This document shows, piece after piece, positions 46,487-56,189 of a stretch of 64,000 bases of DNA (position 1 is its first letter; every line of letters starts with the position of its first letter). The position numbers and the translations under genes are program-made. The stretch is taken from positions 55,798 through 119,797 of the forward strand of contig NZ_BMCH01000009.1 of assembly GCF_014635085.1 (NCBI RefSeq), in the 5' to 3' direction. Under the pieces are notes generated by a model, which did no database searches, had not been told where the DNA came from, and worked only from the letters and a program-made list of their open reading frames with translations. The DNA is from Asaia siamensis. GTDB lineage: Bacteria > Pseudomonadota > Alphaproteobacteria > Acetobacterales > Acetobacteraceae.

Positions 46487-47452
46487 TCAGCCGTGATCTG
46501 AGATGCTGCCGGTTGTGACGAGAGAGACGACTTCCTGCCACTCCGGGGCCGATTCTGCTGCGCCCAAGCGCGTTGTGGCCAGTGCGCCGCTGGCTGCCGC
46601 ATAGCGAACGGCCTCAGCGAAGGGTTTACCCAGCGTCAGGGCCGTCGCCAGTCCGCCGTTGAAGCAATCGCCTGCGGCGACCGTATCGATAGCTCTCACC
46701 CTGTAGGGCGGCACGAAGCCCTCTTCCGAGCCACTGCGATAATACACGCCGCGTGCGCCCATCTTGACCAGGGCATGGGTTGCGCCCAGCTCCTGCAGCT
46801 TCAGGGCGGCTTTGGCTGCCTCCTTTTCCGTTTCCGGATAGATGCCGGTTAGAAGACGGGTCTCGGTTTCGTTTGGGGTGACGATATCGAGCGCGTTCCA
46901 TAGGGCCTCGGGCAATCCTGCCTCGGGCGCAGGAGCAGGGTCGAGAATGACCAGTGTTCCGGCACGACGCGCCTCTTCGGCTGCGGCGATGGTGATGTCG
47001 AGCGGTATTTCGAGCTGAAGCAGCAGTGCTGAGGCTGTCTGGATGAGCGGCCTATGAGTTTCAACGTCGCCCAGATCGAGCGCCATATTGGCGCCGCCGG
47101 CGACGGTGATGATATTCTCGGCCTTTGCATCGACCGTGATGAGCGCGACGCCGGTCGGGTGGGCTTTATCTTCCCTGAGTGCAGAGAGATCGACGCCAAA
47201 GGGCGTCAGCAATGTGCGGGCCAGCGTGCCGAACTGGTCGGTGCCGGTGCGGCCAGCCATATAGACGCGCAGGCCGCATCCCTGACCCAGACGGGCGGCG
47301 GCGGCGGCCTGATTGGCACCCTTGCCGCCCAGCCCCGTGGCATAGCTGGCGGCATGAACCGTCTCGCCCGGATGAGGAATACGCTCGGCGCGCGCCGTAA
47401 TGTCGATATTGACGCTGCCGAAAGAGAGAATATGAGAGGGCCTGTCGGACAT
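46487..47452 (-). CDS. rbsK: Ribokinase
   Basis: 321 residues from ATG 47452 (MSDRPSHILSFGSVNID); an open frame starts at 47473. PfkB-family features: the ribose site GLGGKGANQAAAAARLG, the middle LLLQLEIPLD, and the ATP-binding/catalytic segment RAIDTVAAGDCFNGGLATAL with the catalytic Asp. It phosphorylates D-ribose to ribose 5-phosphate in the cytosol. It diverges from the glycosyltransferase 9 gene across 69 bp and has no ribose transporter beside it. Confidence 0.85.
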   Translation of the reverse strand: MSDRPSHILSFGSVNIDITARAERIPHPGETVHAASYATGLGGKGANQAAAAARLGQGCGLRVYMAGRTGTDQFGTLARTLLTPFGVDLSALREDKAHPTGVALITVDAKAENIITVAGGANMALDLGDVETHRPLIQTASALLLQLEIPLDITIAAAEEARRAGTLVILDPAPAPEAGLPEALWNALDIVTPNETETRLLTGIYPETEKEAAKAALKLQELGATHALVKMGARGVYYRSGSEEGFVPPYRVRAIDTVAAGDCFNGGLATALTLGKPFAEAVRYAAASGALATTRLGAAESAPEWQEVVSLVTTGSISDHG

Positions 47453-47521
47453 GGCTGCTTTCCGGGCTTGCAAGAAACACCCGGCGTATCACCGCAACAC
47501 GGTCTCGGCTAGGATCTATCC

Positions 47522-48433
47522 ATGCTTCGAATTCTCGTGATCAAGCTCGGCGCGCTGGGAGATTTCATTCAGGCTCTGACCCCCTTCGCGGCTATCAGGG
47601 CGCATTGGCCCGAAGCCGATATCACCCTTCTGACGACGGCCCCTTTCGAGGCCCTGGCCTTGGCCAGTCCCTATTTCGATCATGTCAGTCTCGACGAACG
47701 GCCGCGCTGGAGCAATCCGGCTGGCCTGCTGCGTCTCAGAAACCAGCTGCGCGGGCATGATCTCGTGATCGATCTGCAGACGTCAGGCCGCACGACGCGT
47801 TATTTCCTCCTTGCCGGGCAGAAACGCTGGAGCGGTATCGCCAGAGGTGGGGCCTATCCCCACGACAATCCCTATCGCGATGCGATGCACAGTGTCGCCC
47901 GACAGCGCGACCAACTGGCCCGTCTGGGCGTGCCCGACGTGACGGGCATCGATCTTGACTGGCTGGGTCGCGAAGGGCCTGAGATCGCTGGCCCCTATGC
48001 TGTGCTCGTGCCTGGGGCCGCGCCGCATCGCCCGGCAAAACGATGGCCGGTGCAGCATTATGCGACGCTCGCGCGATCCCTGCAGGATCAGGGGCTGACA
48101 ATCGTGGTGGCAGGGACGCAGGCCGAGCGTCCTCTTGGTGCGGCCATTCTGGAGCAGGTTCCCGACGCGCTCGATCTGACGGGGAAGACGGATCTTCTGG
48201 CCTTGGGCGGCATACTGGCGCGCGCCTCGCTTGCCGTCGGTAACGATACCGGCCCGATGCATCTCGCAGGGGCAATGGGGTGTCCATCACTCGTGCTGTT
48301 TTCGGCAGAGAGCAACCCGCGTCTGACGGCTCCGAACGGGGTGCGGCCCGGGCAGATGCGCGTTCTGGCGGTGGACGATCTGCGTGATCTGGACGTTTCC
48401 AGGGTTGCGGCTTGCCTGAACTGGGGCCATTAG
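47522..48433 (+). CDS. Glycosyltransferase family 9 (heptosyltransferase-like)
   Basis: 303 residues. The N-terminus LVIKLGALGDFIQALTPFAAIR is the family 9 signature. The C-terminal donor domain has LVPGAAPHRPAKRWP and GNDTGPMHLAGAMGCPSLVLF. Family 9 enzymes add ADP-heptose to the lipopolysaccharide inner core, but some transfer other sugars. It reads with thrS on the same strand, 39 bp apart, though a functional link is unlikely. Confidence 0.88.
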   Translation: MLRILVIKLGALGDFIQALTPFAAIRAHWPEADITLLTTAPFEALALASPYFDHVSLDERPRWSNPAGLLRLRNQLRGHDLVIDLQTSGRTTRYFLLAGQKRWSGIARGGAYPHDNPYRDAMHSVARQRDQLARLGVPDVTGIDLDWLGREGPEIAGPYAVLVPGAAPHRPAKRWPVQHYATLARSLQDQGLTIVVAGTQAERPLGAAILEQVPDALDLTGKTDLLALGGILARASLAVGNDTGPMHLAGAMGCPSLVLFSAESNPRLTAPNGVRPGQMRVLAVDDLRDLDVSRVAACLNWGH

Positions 48434-48472
48434 AGCAGCTTCACTTACTTCTTACGCCAGGAGCGCAAGTCC

Positions 48473-50407
48473 ATGCCTGCCATTACCCTGCCTGATGGTT
48501 CCGTCCGTACGTTCGACGGTGCCACGACCGGCACGGCAGTCGCGGCTTCGATCGGTCCCGGTCTGGCGCGTGCTGCCGTTGCGATGAGCCTTGACGGCAA
48601 GCTGGTCGATCTGTCGACAGAAATCGCCGAAGATGCGGCCATCCGCTTCATCACGCGCAAGGACGATATCGTTCTCGAGATGATCCGCCATGATACCGCC
48701 CATGTGCTGGCCGAGGCCGTTCAGGCGCTCTGGCCCGGCACGCAGGTCACGATCGGGCCGTCGATCAAGGACGGGTTCTATTATGATTTTTTCCGCAATC
48801 AGCCTTTCACGCCCGAGGATTTCGAGGCAATTGAAGGCAAGATGCGCGAAATCATTGCAGCAAATGCCCCATTCGAGCGTGAGGAATGGGATCGCGATGC
48901 GGCCATCGCCTTCTTTGAAGAGAAGGGTGAGCGCTTCAAGGCCGAACTGATCCGCGATCTGCCTGAGAGCGAAACCATCTCGATCTATCGTCAGGGGGCC
49001 TGGCTCGATCTCTGCCGCGGCCCGCATATGCGTGGCACGGGCGATATCGGTACGGCGTTTAAACTCATGAAGGTGGCGGGCGCCTATTGGCGTGGCGACC
49101 ATCGCAACCCCATGCTGACGCGCATCTATGGCACGGCCTGGCGCGACCAGAAGGAGCTGGATGCGTATCTGCACCAGCTTGAGGAAGCCGAAAAGCGCGA
49201 CCATCGCCGCATCGGGCGCGAAATGGATCTCTTCCATATTCAGGAAGAAGCCGTGGGCCAGATTTTCTGGCATGCCAAGGGCTGGCGTCTTTATACGGTG
49301 CTGCAGGACTATATGCGCCGTATTCAGACCCGTCATGGCTATCAGGAAGTCCGCACGCCGCAGCTGGTGGATCGTGCGCTCTGGGAAGCCTCGGGGCATT
49401 GGGACAAGTATCGCGAGCACATGTTCATCGCGACTGTCGAGGATGAGGACAAGACGCTTGCCCTCAAGCCGATGAACTGCCCGTGCCATGTGCAGATCTT
49501 CCGCCATGGCCTGCGTTCCTATCGCGAACTGCCGCTGCGTATGGCGGAATTCGGTGCCTGCCATCGCTATGAGCCCTCGGGCGCGCTGCATGGCATCATG
49601 CGCGTGCGCGGCTTCACGCAGGATGATGCGCATATCTTCTGCACCGAAGAGCAGATTGCTGCGGAGACGGCGACCTTTGTCGCGATGCTTGACGAGGTCT
49701 ATCGCGATCTCGGCTTCGAGAATTTCCGCGTGAAGTTCTCGGATCGTCCTGACGCACGCGCCGGCGATGATGCGACATGGGACAAGTCTGAAAATGCTCT
49801 GAAGGAAGCCTGTGCGCTTGCCGGTGTGGCGTTCGAGACCAATCCGGGTGAGGGCGCTTTCTATGGTCCGAAGCTGGAATTCGTTCTGACAGACGCTATC
49901 GGCCGTGACTGGCAGTGCGGCACGCTTCAGGTGGATTTCATTCTGCCTGAGCGTCTGGATGCGTCCTATATCGGTGAAGACAGCGCCCGTCATCGCCCGG
50001 TCATGCTGCATCGCGCCATCCTCGGCAGCTTCGAGCGCTTCATTGGTATTCTGATCGAGCAGTTTGCAGGCAAGTTCCCGCTCTGGCTGGCCCCGACCCA
50101 GGTCGTGGTCGCCAGCATCGTGACCGATGCTGAGCCCTACGCGCAGGAAGTTGCCGAGAAGCTGCGTCGAGCAGGGCTGCAGGTCGAGGTCGATGGTCGC
50201 AATGAGAAGATCAATGCGAAGATCCGTGAGCACTCTCTGGCGCGTGTGCCGGTGATCCTGGTCGTGGGACGTCGCGAGGCAGAAGAGGGCAAGGTGGCGC
50301 TGCGTCGTCTGGGGGGAGCCGCGCAGGAGATCCTGGGTCTCGACGAGGCGCTTGCCCTACTGACAGAAGAGGCACAGGCGCCGGACATGCGCCGCCTGCA
50401 GGGCTGA
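48473..50407 (+). CDS. thrS: Threonyl-tRNA synthetase
   Basis: 644 residues, full length. Domains in order: TGS ([19 protein letters not shown]), the N2 editing domain ([11 protein letters not shown] gives HxxxH), the class II catalytic core with zinc ligands ([10 protein letters not shown] and the later His residues), and the anticodon-binding domain ([32 protein letters not shown]). It charges tRNA-Thr and edits Ser-tRNA-Thr. AGGAGCGCAAGTCC precedes the ATG. infC follows after 181 bp. Confidence 0.97.
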   Translation: MPAITLPDGSVRTFDGATTGTAVAASIGPGLARAAVAMSLDGKLVDLSTEIAEDAAIRFITRKDDIVLEMIRHDTAHVLAEAVQALWPGTQVTIGPSIKDGFYYDFFRNQPFTPEDFEAIEGKMREIIAANAPFEREEWDRDAAIAFFEEKGERFKAELIRDLPESETISIYRQGAWLDLCRGPHMRGTGDIGTAFKLMKVAGAYWRGDHRNPMLTRIYGTAWRDQKELDAYLHQLEEAEKRDHRRIGREMDLFHIQEEAVGQIFWHAKGWRLYTVLQDYMRRIQTRHGYQEVRTPQLVDRALWEASGHWDKYREHMFIATVEDEDKTLALKPMNCPCHVQIFRHGLRSYRELPLRMAEFGACHRYEPSGALHGIMRVRGFTQDDAHIFCTEEQIAAETATFVAMLDEVYRDLGFENFRVKFSDRPDARAGDDATWDKSENALKEACALAGVAFETNPGEGAFYGPKLEFVLTDAIGRDWQCGTLQVDFILPERLDASYIGEDSARHRPVMLHRAILGSFERFIGILIEQFAGKFPLWLAPTQVVVASIVTDAEPYAQEVAEKLRRAGLQVEVDGRNEKINAKIREHSLARVPVILVVGRREAEEGKVALRRLGGAAQEILGLDEALALLTEEAQAPDMRRLQG

Positions 50408-50492
50408 CCTGCGACGACTGAGCGCGCAAACCTTGCAATTCCGGTGTTTCGAGCCTATGTCGGGGCACCGGGCTTCCCGCAAACAGGACGTT

Positions 50493-50523
50493 AATTTCGT
50501 CACGCTAAGGTGATGAAATTTTT
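50493..50523 (+). terminator. Hairpin between thrS and infC
   Basis: An 11-bp stem with one G-T pair (AATTTCGTCAC with GTGATGAAATT) and 6-nt loop, ending in T residues. It sits 85 bp after thrS and about 65 bp before infC. It could terminate thrS or act in the infC leader. Confidence 0.6.
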
Positions 50524-50588
50524 GCCGGCCTTGCGCGTATTGAAGTGCCGACAGCAAGTTTGTTCGAAAACGTCGACAGGAGACGACC

Positions 50589-51125
50589 ATAGCTAGACCA
50601 CCGATGCAGGCCGCACCTACCCGTGAAGGGCCCCGAGTTAACGAGGAAATCCGTGTTCCTCAGGTGCGCTTGATTGACGCCGACGGCGAAATGGCTGGCG
50701 TCATGACAACGCGCGATGCTCTTGCACGCGCCTATTCGGTCGGACTCGACCTTCTGGAAATCAGCCCCACGGCTGAGCCGCCGGTCGTCAAGATTCTCGA
50801 CTACGGCAAGTTCAAATACGAACAGCAGAAAAAGAAGAACGAAGCGCGCAAGAAGCAGAAGGTTATCGAGATCAAGGAAGTCAAGGTGCGTCCTAGCACC
50901 AACGAAAATGACTACCAGGTCAAACTGCGCGCGATGAACTCCTTCCTGGCCGAAGGCGACAAGGTGAAGGTATCCTTGCGCTTCAAGGGTCGCGAAATGG
51001 CTCATCAGGAACTCGGAATCAAGATGCTGGAGCGTATCCGTGTCGAGATGGAAGAGAAGGCCAAGGTCGAGCAGATGCCCAAGCTCGAGAATCGTCAGAT
51101 GATCATGGTGCTCGCACCGCGCTGA
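50589..51125 (+). CDS. infC: Translation initiation factor IF-3 with an apparent ATA start
   Basis: 178 residues from ATA 50589. The start is chosen because AGGAGACGACC lies immediately upstream and the codons read (M)[19 protein letters not shown], the common N-terminus of alphaproteobacterial IF-3; the first ATG (50604) would drop five residues and lies farther from the ribosome site. N-domain ([15 protein letters not shown]) and C-domain ([34 protein letters not shown]) are intact. IF-3 rejects non-standard start codons, and a rare start lets it repress its own mRNA. rpmI-rplT do not follow; a terminator does. Confidence 0.93.
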   Translation: MARPPMQAAPTREGPRVNEEIRVPQVRLIDADGEMAGVMTTRDALARAYSVGLDLLEISPTAEPPVVKILDYGKFKYEQQKKKNEARKKQKVIEIKEVKVRPSTNENDYQVKLRAMNSFLAEGDKVKVSLRFKGREMAHQELGIKMLERIRVEMEEKAKVEQMPKLENRQMIMVLAPR

Positions 51126-51166
51126 TTATGGCGATGTGATTGCGGTATAATGCCGCGTCATATGAG

Positions 51167-51193
51167 AACCCCGGCTCTGCCGGGGTTTTTTTT
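51167..51193 (+). terminator. Rho-independent terminator of infC
   Basis: A perfect 9-bp stem (AACCCCGGC, loop TCT, GCCGGGGTT) followed by a run of T residues. It lies 40 bp past the infC stop. Confidence 0.93.
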
Positions 51194-51945
51194 ATGCTGC
51201 TCGTTGTATTTGCACCGCCTTGTCATGCCGTGAACCCGGGCCTGTCCAGCGTCTGGGCTTAAGGTGGCAATATTCAAATCACCCAGGATGATGCCAGCGT
51301 AGTGCAGATAACGTTCCTGAGCTGGCCGGGTCTTATGGTTGGCAGGTAACCTAAGTCTCCAGAATCGCAACAGAACTATGACAAAATATTTCTGAAAGAG
51401 GGCGGGATCGCGAGCCGACGCTGGCGGGACTCCGTATTTCCCGACGGCAGAAATATCATTTTGAGGACGGAGGGGCTCCCCACGCGCAAGAAGCGTTTCG
51501 AATCGCCTCAAAAAGTTTCGAAAATTTCCTATTTGTCACCATTCATCAATATTTAAAAATTAGTCGAAATCACCGCAAATGAGGACCGAGGCGGAGCGTT
51601 ATCCGAAATAGTCGTCGATAAAGCACATATCGTTTATTACAGATGACGGTTGTCGGGATATTTGTTGACGAAGTTTAACAACTATGGCTGCGGTATACAT
51701 AATAAAATCGCAAAATTCATTTTTGCGTGAGGTTTTTTTCGAAATTTCTCTTTAATCTCTTATTTCTATACAAGATAGTATTGAGAAATCTTTGAAATAT
51801 CGTTGTTGTATTGGCATGTAAATTATCATCACATTCCAGTGATCATTTTGTTTGCAAATTAAGGTATTTTAAAGACACAAATAGCAAACTAGCGTGAGTT
51901 TGAAGCGTGTATGTCACATATAGCTGATAGAAAGTCGGATTAACG
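51194..51945. other. Long intergenic region, AT-rich toward the secreted-protein gene
   Basis: About 750 bp. The left 350 bp is of ordinary composition and holds a minus-strand open frame (to 51511) that I do not recognise. From about 51530 to 51945 it is strongly AT-rich and leads into the 800-residue secreted protein, so it should hold that gene's promoter. No RNA gene or clear operator is seen. Confidence 0.5.
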
Positions 51946-54348
51946 ATGAGCACCAGTAACCAACAGACACTGACTGATGTCTATACTGACCCTAGTGTAG
52001 ACGGCCCCAATCTTATCATGAATACTCAGCAGGTCGTGAATGGTGCCATCGTTTATAATGACGAATTGTCCGATCTTGATGGGGGGAGTTCGCCTGACTG
52101 GGCTATTATCCAGTGGAACGGTGCAACGGCACTTGATCCGTCTGCCGGGGACGACAGCCAGGTATGGGACGACAATTTCGGTTATTCTGTCGGTCACTGG
52201 ACCCAGGGCTCTTCCACCTCGGTAGCTGGCAAGACGAGCTATAACGTATTTCGTGACCCGGATAATGGGCATTACATCTATCAGCTCGCTGCACAGGGTG
52301 GGAAGCTGCTGGATGTTCAGCTTTCGGCCGTAAAGGCGGTAGACGGGCAATACTCTTTCAATCACCAGCTGACCGCGACTTTCAATCAGGGTATCAGCAA
52401 CTACTCAGGCACGACCGGTACCTATCAGGCTGGTATCAATTTCACGATTAATTTTCACAGCGCGACAATGAATTTCGGGCTGTTCCTGCAGTTTGAGACC
52501 GTCGATTACAAGGGTGTTCCGCAGACCTATGTCAGCCTGCCCAAGTCTCTCGGTGGTTCAATCTATAATGTCTCGGGCTCGCAGGCAGCCTATATCAATC
52601 CCAATGATCCCTCGAATAACGGGGTCATGTACCAGACCACAATCGATCTGAACCAGGGTTTGATGGCAGCCATCAAGGCAATGGTGGGTTTATATCCCAG
52701 CCTGGCGAGCCAGTTGCAGGACCTGAGTAACTGGTATCTGAGTGGAACCTATATCGGCGTCGAGTCAACGGGTACCGGTCTCTCGACCGACGTGACCGGA
52801 AATTACAACGTCGAAGACCCGACCATTACCTACGATACCTCGAAGACGGTCAGCTATGCCGATCAGTCGAATACCGCCCCCATCGTCTCGATGACGCCGG
52901 AAGAAGGCACCGGCAGCACCACAACAGCAACAAAATCAGAGGTCAGCATGCCCAATCTCGTCGTCAAAGGTGTCAACAACACTGTCTATGTTCCCTATGT
53001 GACCTCGGATACTGCCGGTGCGATGGCCAAGAGCTATGCATCCAGCCTGCAGTCACTGATCGCTGCCGGGTCTCTCGACAATTCCATCCTGACGACGGGT
53101 TCGAACAGCTTCGTGTCTTCCCAGAAAGCGTCTCAGGCGATCGTGGACACGGCTGGCTCTTACGGGGTTTCCGGAAACTACTCGAATATCGTGATTGCCT
53201 CGACGAGCAGCAATACACTTGGTGGTGCGGTCACGCTCGATACGACCCAGAACACAGCCAGCTATCTGAATATCGTTGCAGCTGATCAGTATGGCTCGAC
53301 CGTGAAGGTGGGCAACAGCTCAGGCAGCTACGCAGGTACGCAGGGCAATAACGTCTTCAATGCCTCCAACTCGACTGGCAACTGGAACATCGCCACGAGC
53401 TCAGGCAACGATACGATTTACGGTGCGAGCGGGACCAATACGATCACGGGCGGCACCGGTAACAACGTGATCTATCTCGGTGGATCGAATAACTTCGTCA
53501 CCTCTGTTGGCACGGACACCATTTACGGCGCAGCTGGCGCGATTGATACAGTCTCCCTGCAGGGAGGCAATTCGGTTGCCAATCTGAAGACCAATGCTGC
53601 TGTCATGGATTTCTCTTCGGGCAATAACATCACAATTGGCGATAACAGTTCGGTTTATGGCGGAACGTCGTCAGTCGTGAATGTGAGCTCCGGCTCGGCA
53701 ACGGTGACGGGTACGCAGGGCGACACCATCTCGGCTGCAGGTAATCTGCAGGTCGTTCATGGTAGCAATCAGAATATCAGCGTCTCTGGGGCACTGACTT
53801 TCATCTCGGGTACGGGCCAGACCTCGATTGCTGCGGGCAGCGGCACGATTTTCGGCGCAGATGGATTGGTGGCTACCCTCAGCTCGGCTTCTCGTCTGCT
53901 TTTCACGGCGAACCAGCCTTATACAACCGGCAACCAGATGATCGACGGGCGCAATGTTGCAGGGGGGCTTTCTGCCTGGACTGGCGCAGGCCAGCAGACT
54001 GTTCTTGGCGGAACGGCTTCGGATCAGTTCTATTTCGGAACGGCCTTTACGGGGGTTTCGTCCTCAACGGTTGCCGCAACGGTGACTGGTGGATCGGGCG
54101 CAGGCAATATGTTTGGTATGCTGGCCAACCATACGGCAGGCAGTTTCACGATCACTGACTTCCGGGCAGCAGATAACAAGTTCTTCCTGTATAATTACAA
54201 GCCTTCCAGCAGCGACGCCGCGGCCCAGAATATTCTGAATACTGCTACCGTGTCTGGCGGTAATACGTCGGTCATGATTGATGGTACGGCCAAGATTACA
54301 TTCCTGGGTGTAACCGATCTGAAGGTGTCTGATTTCACTATCAGCTAA
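51946..54348 (+). CDS. Large secreted, Gly/Ser/Thr-rich protein with RTX-like C-terminus
   Basis: 800 residues, acidic, poor in Cys and Lys, without a classical signal peptide. The N-terminal about 300 residues form a distinct domain (WAIIQWNGATALDPSAGDDS, FGLFLQFETVDYKG). The rest is beta-rich repeats (SGNDTIYGASGTNTITGGTG, VYLGG-type IYLGGSNNF, TDTIYGAAG) resembling hemolysin-type calcium-binding repeats. It ends FLGVTDLKVSDFTIS, like many type I secreted proteins. A surface, biofilm or scavenging role is inference. No type I secretion genes are in the window. A long AT-rich leader precedes it. Confidence 0.75.
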   Translation: MSTSNQQTLTDVYTDPSVDGPNLIMNTQQVVNGAIVYNDELSDLDGGSSPDWAIIQWNGATALDPSAGDDSQVWDDNFGYSVGHWTQGSSTSVAGKTSYNVFRDPDNGHYIYQLAAQGGKLLDVQLSAVKAVDGQYSFNHQLTATFNQGISNYSGTTGTYQAGINFTINFHSATMNFGLFLQFETVDYKGVPQTYVSLPKSLGGSIYNVSGSQAAYINPNDPSNNGVMYQTTIDLNQGLMAAIKAMVGLYPSLASQLQDLSNWYLSGTYIGVESTGTGLSTDVTGNYNVEDPTITYDTSKTVSYADQSNTAPIVSMTPEEGTGSTTTATKSEVSMPNLVVKGVNNTVYVPYVTSDTAGAMAKSYASSLQSLIAAGSLDNSILTTGSNSFVSSQKASQAIVDTAGSYGVSGNYSNIVIASTSSNTLGGAVTLDTTQNTASYLNIVAADQYGSTVKVGNSSGSYAGTQGNNVFNASNSTGNWNIATSSGNDTIYGASGTNTITGGTGNNVIYLGGSNNFVTSVGTDTIYGAAGAIDTVSLQGGNSVANLKTNAAVMDFSSGNNITIGDNSSVYGGTSSVVNVSSGSATVTGTQGDTISAAGNLQVVHGSNQNISVSGALTFISGTGQTSIAAGSGTIFGADGLVATLSSASRLLFTANQPYTTGNQMIDGRNVAGGLSAWTGAGQQTVLGGTASDQFYFGTAFTGVSSSTVAATVTGGSGAGNMFGMLANHTAGSFTITDFRAADNKFFLYNYKPSSSDAAAQNILNTATVSGGNTSVMIDGTAKITFLGVTDLKVSDFTIS

Positions 54349-54417
54349 ACCATGTGCTGAGACAGAGCCCGCCAGCCCGCAGGCCTGGCGGGGCCACAGG
54401 TAGCTGGGTTTGCGGGG

Positions 54418-54445
54418 AAGCGGGGGCATGATCGTATCCCCGCTT
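54418..54445 (+). terminator. Hairpin downstream of the secreted-protein gene
   Basis: An 8-bp stem (AAGCGGGG with CCCCGCTT) and 12-nt loop, ending in TTTC. A second hairpin (CCCGCCAG with CTGGCGGG, 54368-54392) lies just before it. Together they probably end the transcript. Confidence 0.55.
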
Positions 54446-54562
54446 TCTACGTGCAGACAATCAATCGCGCTGTTGTAGAAAGCTTCTCAGGCGCAAATGC
54501 GCCTTGCCTACCCGCGCTCTTGTCCTGGCGTGCTATGAAAGCAGCGATGTGTTGCGTCGTGC

Positions 54563-54983
54563 TCATCTCCGTCGCGACCATCGGGAAAATGCGGCCATTC
54601 CCGCAAGGAGCGCTGCCAGGAAAACGAGCCCTTTCGCGTTACCTGTCAGAAGGGCTGCGACAGCAGGGCCGGGGCAGAAACCGACCAGACCCCAAGCCCA
54701 GTCCGAACAGCATGCTGCCGATGATGAGGTTGCGATCGATCGTTTTTGTCGTCGGAAACTGGAACGGCGCATCCAGCAAGGGGCGCCTCATGTAACGGCT
54801 TATCTGAACGCCGCCTAATGCCATAGCAAACGCGCCAGCGAGAACAAAAACGAGTGCGGGTTTCCACTCGCCTCGGAGATCCAGAAATGCCGCCACAGAA
54901 GCCGGATCGATCATTTTCCCTTCAATAAGTTCCAGGCTGAAAATCGTGCCACAGGCGAAGCTGGCCAAATGAATGAGCTTCAT
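54563..54983 (-). pseudogene. DUF6691 (YeeE/YedE-type) membrane gene with a one-base frameshift
   Basis: The frame starts at ATG 54983 (MKLIHLASFACGTIFSLE) and follows DUF6691 through DRNLIIGSMLFGLG. The rest of the domain (WGLVGFCPGPAVAALLTGNAKG, then LVFLAALLAGMAAF) continues in another frame. One extra base near 54712 (CTTGGGG on the minus strand where CTGGGG is expected) restores the reading. The total span of about 140 residues equals the family's usual length. DUF6691/YeeE proteins are membrane proteins tied to thiosulfate or sulfur-compound import. A real frameshift or a sequencing error are both possible. Confidence 0.8.
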
Positions 54984-55110
54984 GGTCGTGTGCTGCCTGT
55001 GAGGAGATGGGAGAGCGTGGCCGTGAGCATCCCCGTGGCGAGAAAGCAGGCGAGGGATGGGATGTTCGCAATGAGGTGCCGCACATTGACTTCGAAACAA
55101 TTCTGCACAC
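54980..55110 (-). pseudogene. C-terminal remnant of a YeeE/YedE partner gene
   Basis: Upstream of the DUF6691 frame, the minus strand encodes LRHLIANIPSLACFLATGM and LTATLSHLLTG, ending in TGA at 54980 with an ATGA overlap. This matches the C-terminus of the YeeE/YedE protein that normally precedes DUF6691. No upstream part is present, so only the last 40 or so residues survive. The left limit of homology is uncertain. Confidence 0.6.
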
Positions 55111-55153
55111 AAGCTTCAGGGCAATCTTTGAGCAAAATCAGAGGTATTCGAAA

Positions 55154-55618
55154 ATGAGAAAAATCCTCGCTATTTTTACTATTTCTCTTATGCCAGCTAT
55201 GGCTTTTGCCGGCTCACTTCCTGGTGATACCAATAGTCCAGCGGATAGGGCCGTGAAGAGCGCTATTGATGCGGGTAAGATTATCCCGTGTGATAGCCCT
55301 GGTGGAAGTTGTCAGGGCAGGGAAATGAATTACAGGGTCTTTTATGGCCCCGACAAGACTACTGCTGTTGCATGGGTCTTTGGCTTTCCAACAGAAGGTA
55401 CTGTTCACCTTGGACAGTATGCGGAATTCAAGGACTATGGTGGCTGGAAGCTGGTGAAGGTCTTCCAGAAGCCTTATGCAGATGCTCCAGCACCAGAAGA
55501 TAAGGATGTAAAATTCTTGTCTGCATCAAAAGTGAAGGTCACTTACCATTTCAAAAAAGACAGTGACCCGAATTGTTGCGCTACAGGGCTTGGAACCACC
55601 GTTCTGAATCTTCAGTGA
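55154..55618 (+). CDS. Small exported hypothetical protein
   Basis: 154 residues from ATG 55154, with a signal peptide (RKILAIFTISLMPAMAFA). The mature part holds four Cys (IPCDSPGGSCQ and NCCATG) that could form disulfides, and a central FGFPTEGTVHLGQYAEF. I recognise no family. It lies just upstream of the YeeE remnant on the opposite strand. Base use is less GC-rich than the housekeeping genes, in keeping with the accessory region that follows. Confidence 0.65.
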   Translation: MRKILAIFTISLMPAMAFAGSLPGDTNSPADRAVKSAIDAGKIIPCDSPGGSCQGREMNYRVFYGPDKTTAVAWVFGFPTEGTVHLGQYAEFKDYGGWKLVKVFQKPYADAPAPEDKDVKFLSASKVKVTYHFKKDSDPNCCATGLGTTVLNLQ

Positions 55619-56153
55619 GACCAAAGCGGGGAAGTAAATCTTCCCCAACATATATTAATCAGTACAAAAAGAAGATTATTATACACACGTAATTTTTGTA
55701 AAAATTGAATATTTTCTTCTGGAATCTGGCATTGGTTAGCCGAGACACGAATGCGGACATACCATATGTGATGCCGTCTAATCATGCCGGGAGCCTGCAA
55801 AATCTGAGGTCCCTAGGGTAGCACTGAGATGTGCCACAAAGTGGGAACCTAAAATTTTTACTGTAAAGGCACTGGCGGAGAAAGTGTCCTCCGCGAATAT
55901 TTCTTATCATATTGATAATAATAAGTTTTATATAATTTGTAAATCTTCGTCCCACATAAAATACCCACCAAGAGCTTCTGAAGGCGCGTTATAAGATAAG
56001 CCTGCTAATGCCCGCTTACTTGCCGTCAGAGCTGGTGTAATGGCGCTTCATGGCAGGCAGGACAATATGTCACCTAACGATTTGTTCCGTCGATGCTGAG
56101 CGCATCTGCTTGGTGCAGAATTCTTGCCACAGAGATACGATAACAAGCCTCTA
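55619..56153. other. Intergenic region before the IS element
   Basis: About 530 bp, AT-rich in its middle. A short hairpin (GGGGAAG with CTTCCCC, 55628-55646) follows the small exported protein. I see no gene; short open frames are not convincing. Confidence 0.5.
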
Positions 56154-56171
56154 GCGCTCGTGGACAAAGCT
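56154..56171 (+). repeat. Left inverted repeat of the IS element
   Basis: GCGCTCGTGGACAAAGCT. It pairs with the complement of the right end at 15 of 18 positions. Confidence 0.8.
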
Positions 56172-56189
56172 TGACGTGGGTGAGCGGGA

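Noticed and set aside
48452..50233. 593-residue minus-strand open frame opposite thrS
   Set aside because: Lies entirely antisense to a conserved housekeeping gene; composition is a mirror of thrS codon use with no domain.
51158..51511. Minus-strand 117-residue open frame after infC
   Set aside because: Includes the infC terminator in its 3' end and shows no motif; a degraded mobile-gene fragment is possible but not supportable by eye.
55126..55141. Possible third FNR-type site (TTGAGCAAAATCAG)
   Set aside because: Both half-sites deviate from the consensus and it lies very close to the start of the small exported protein.
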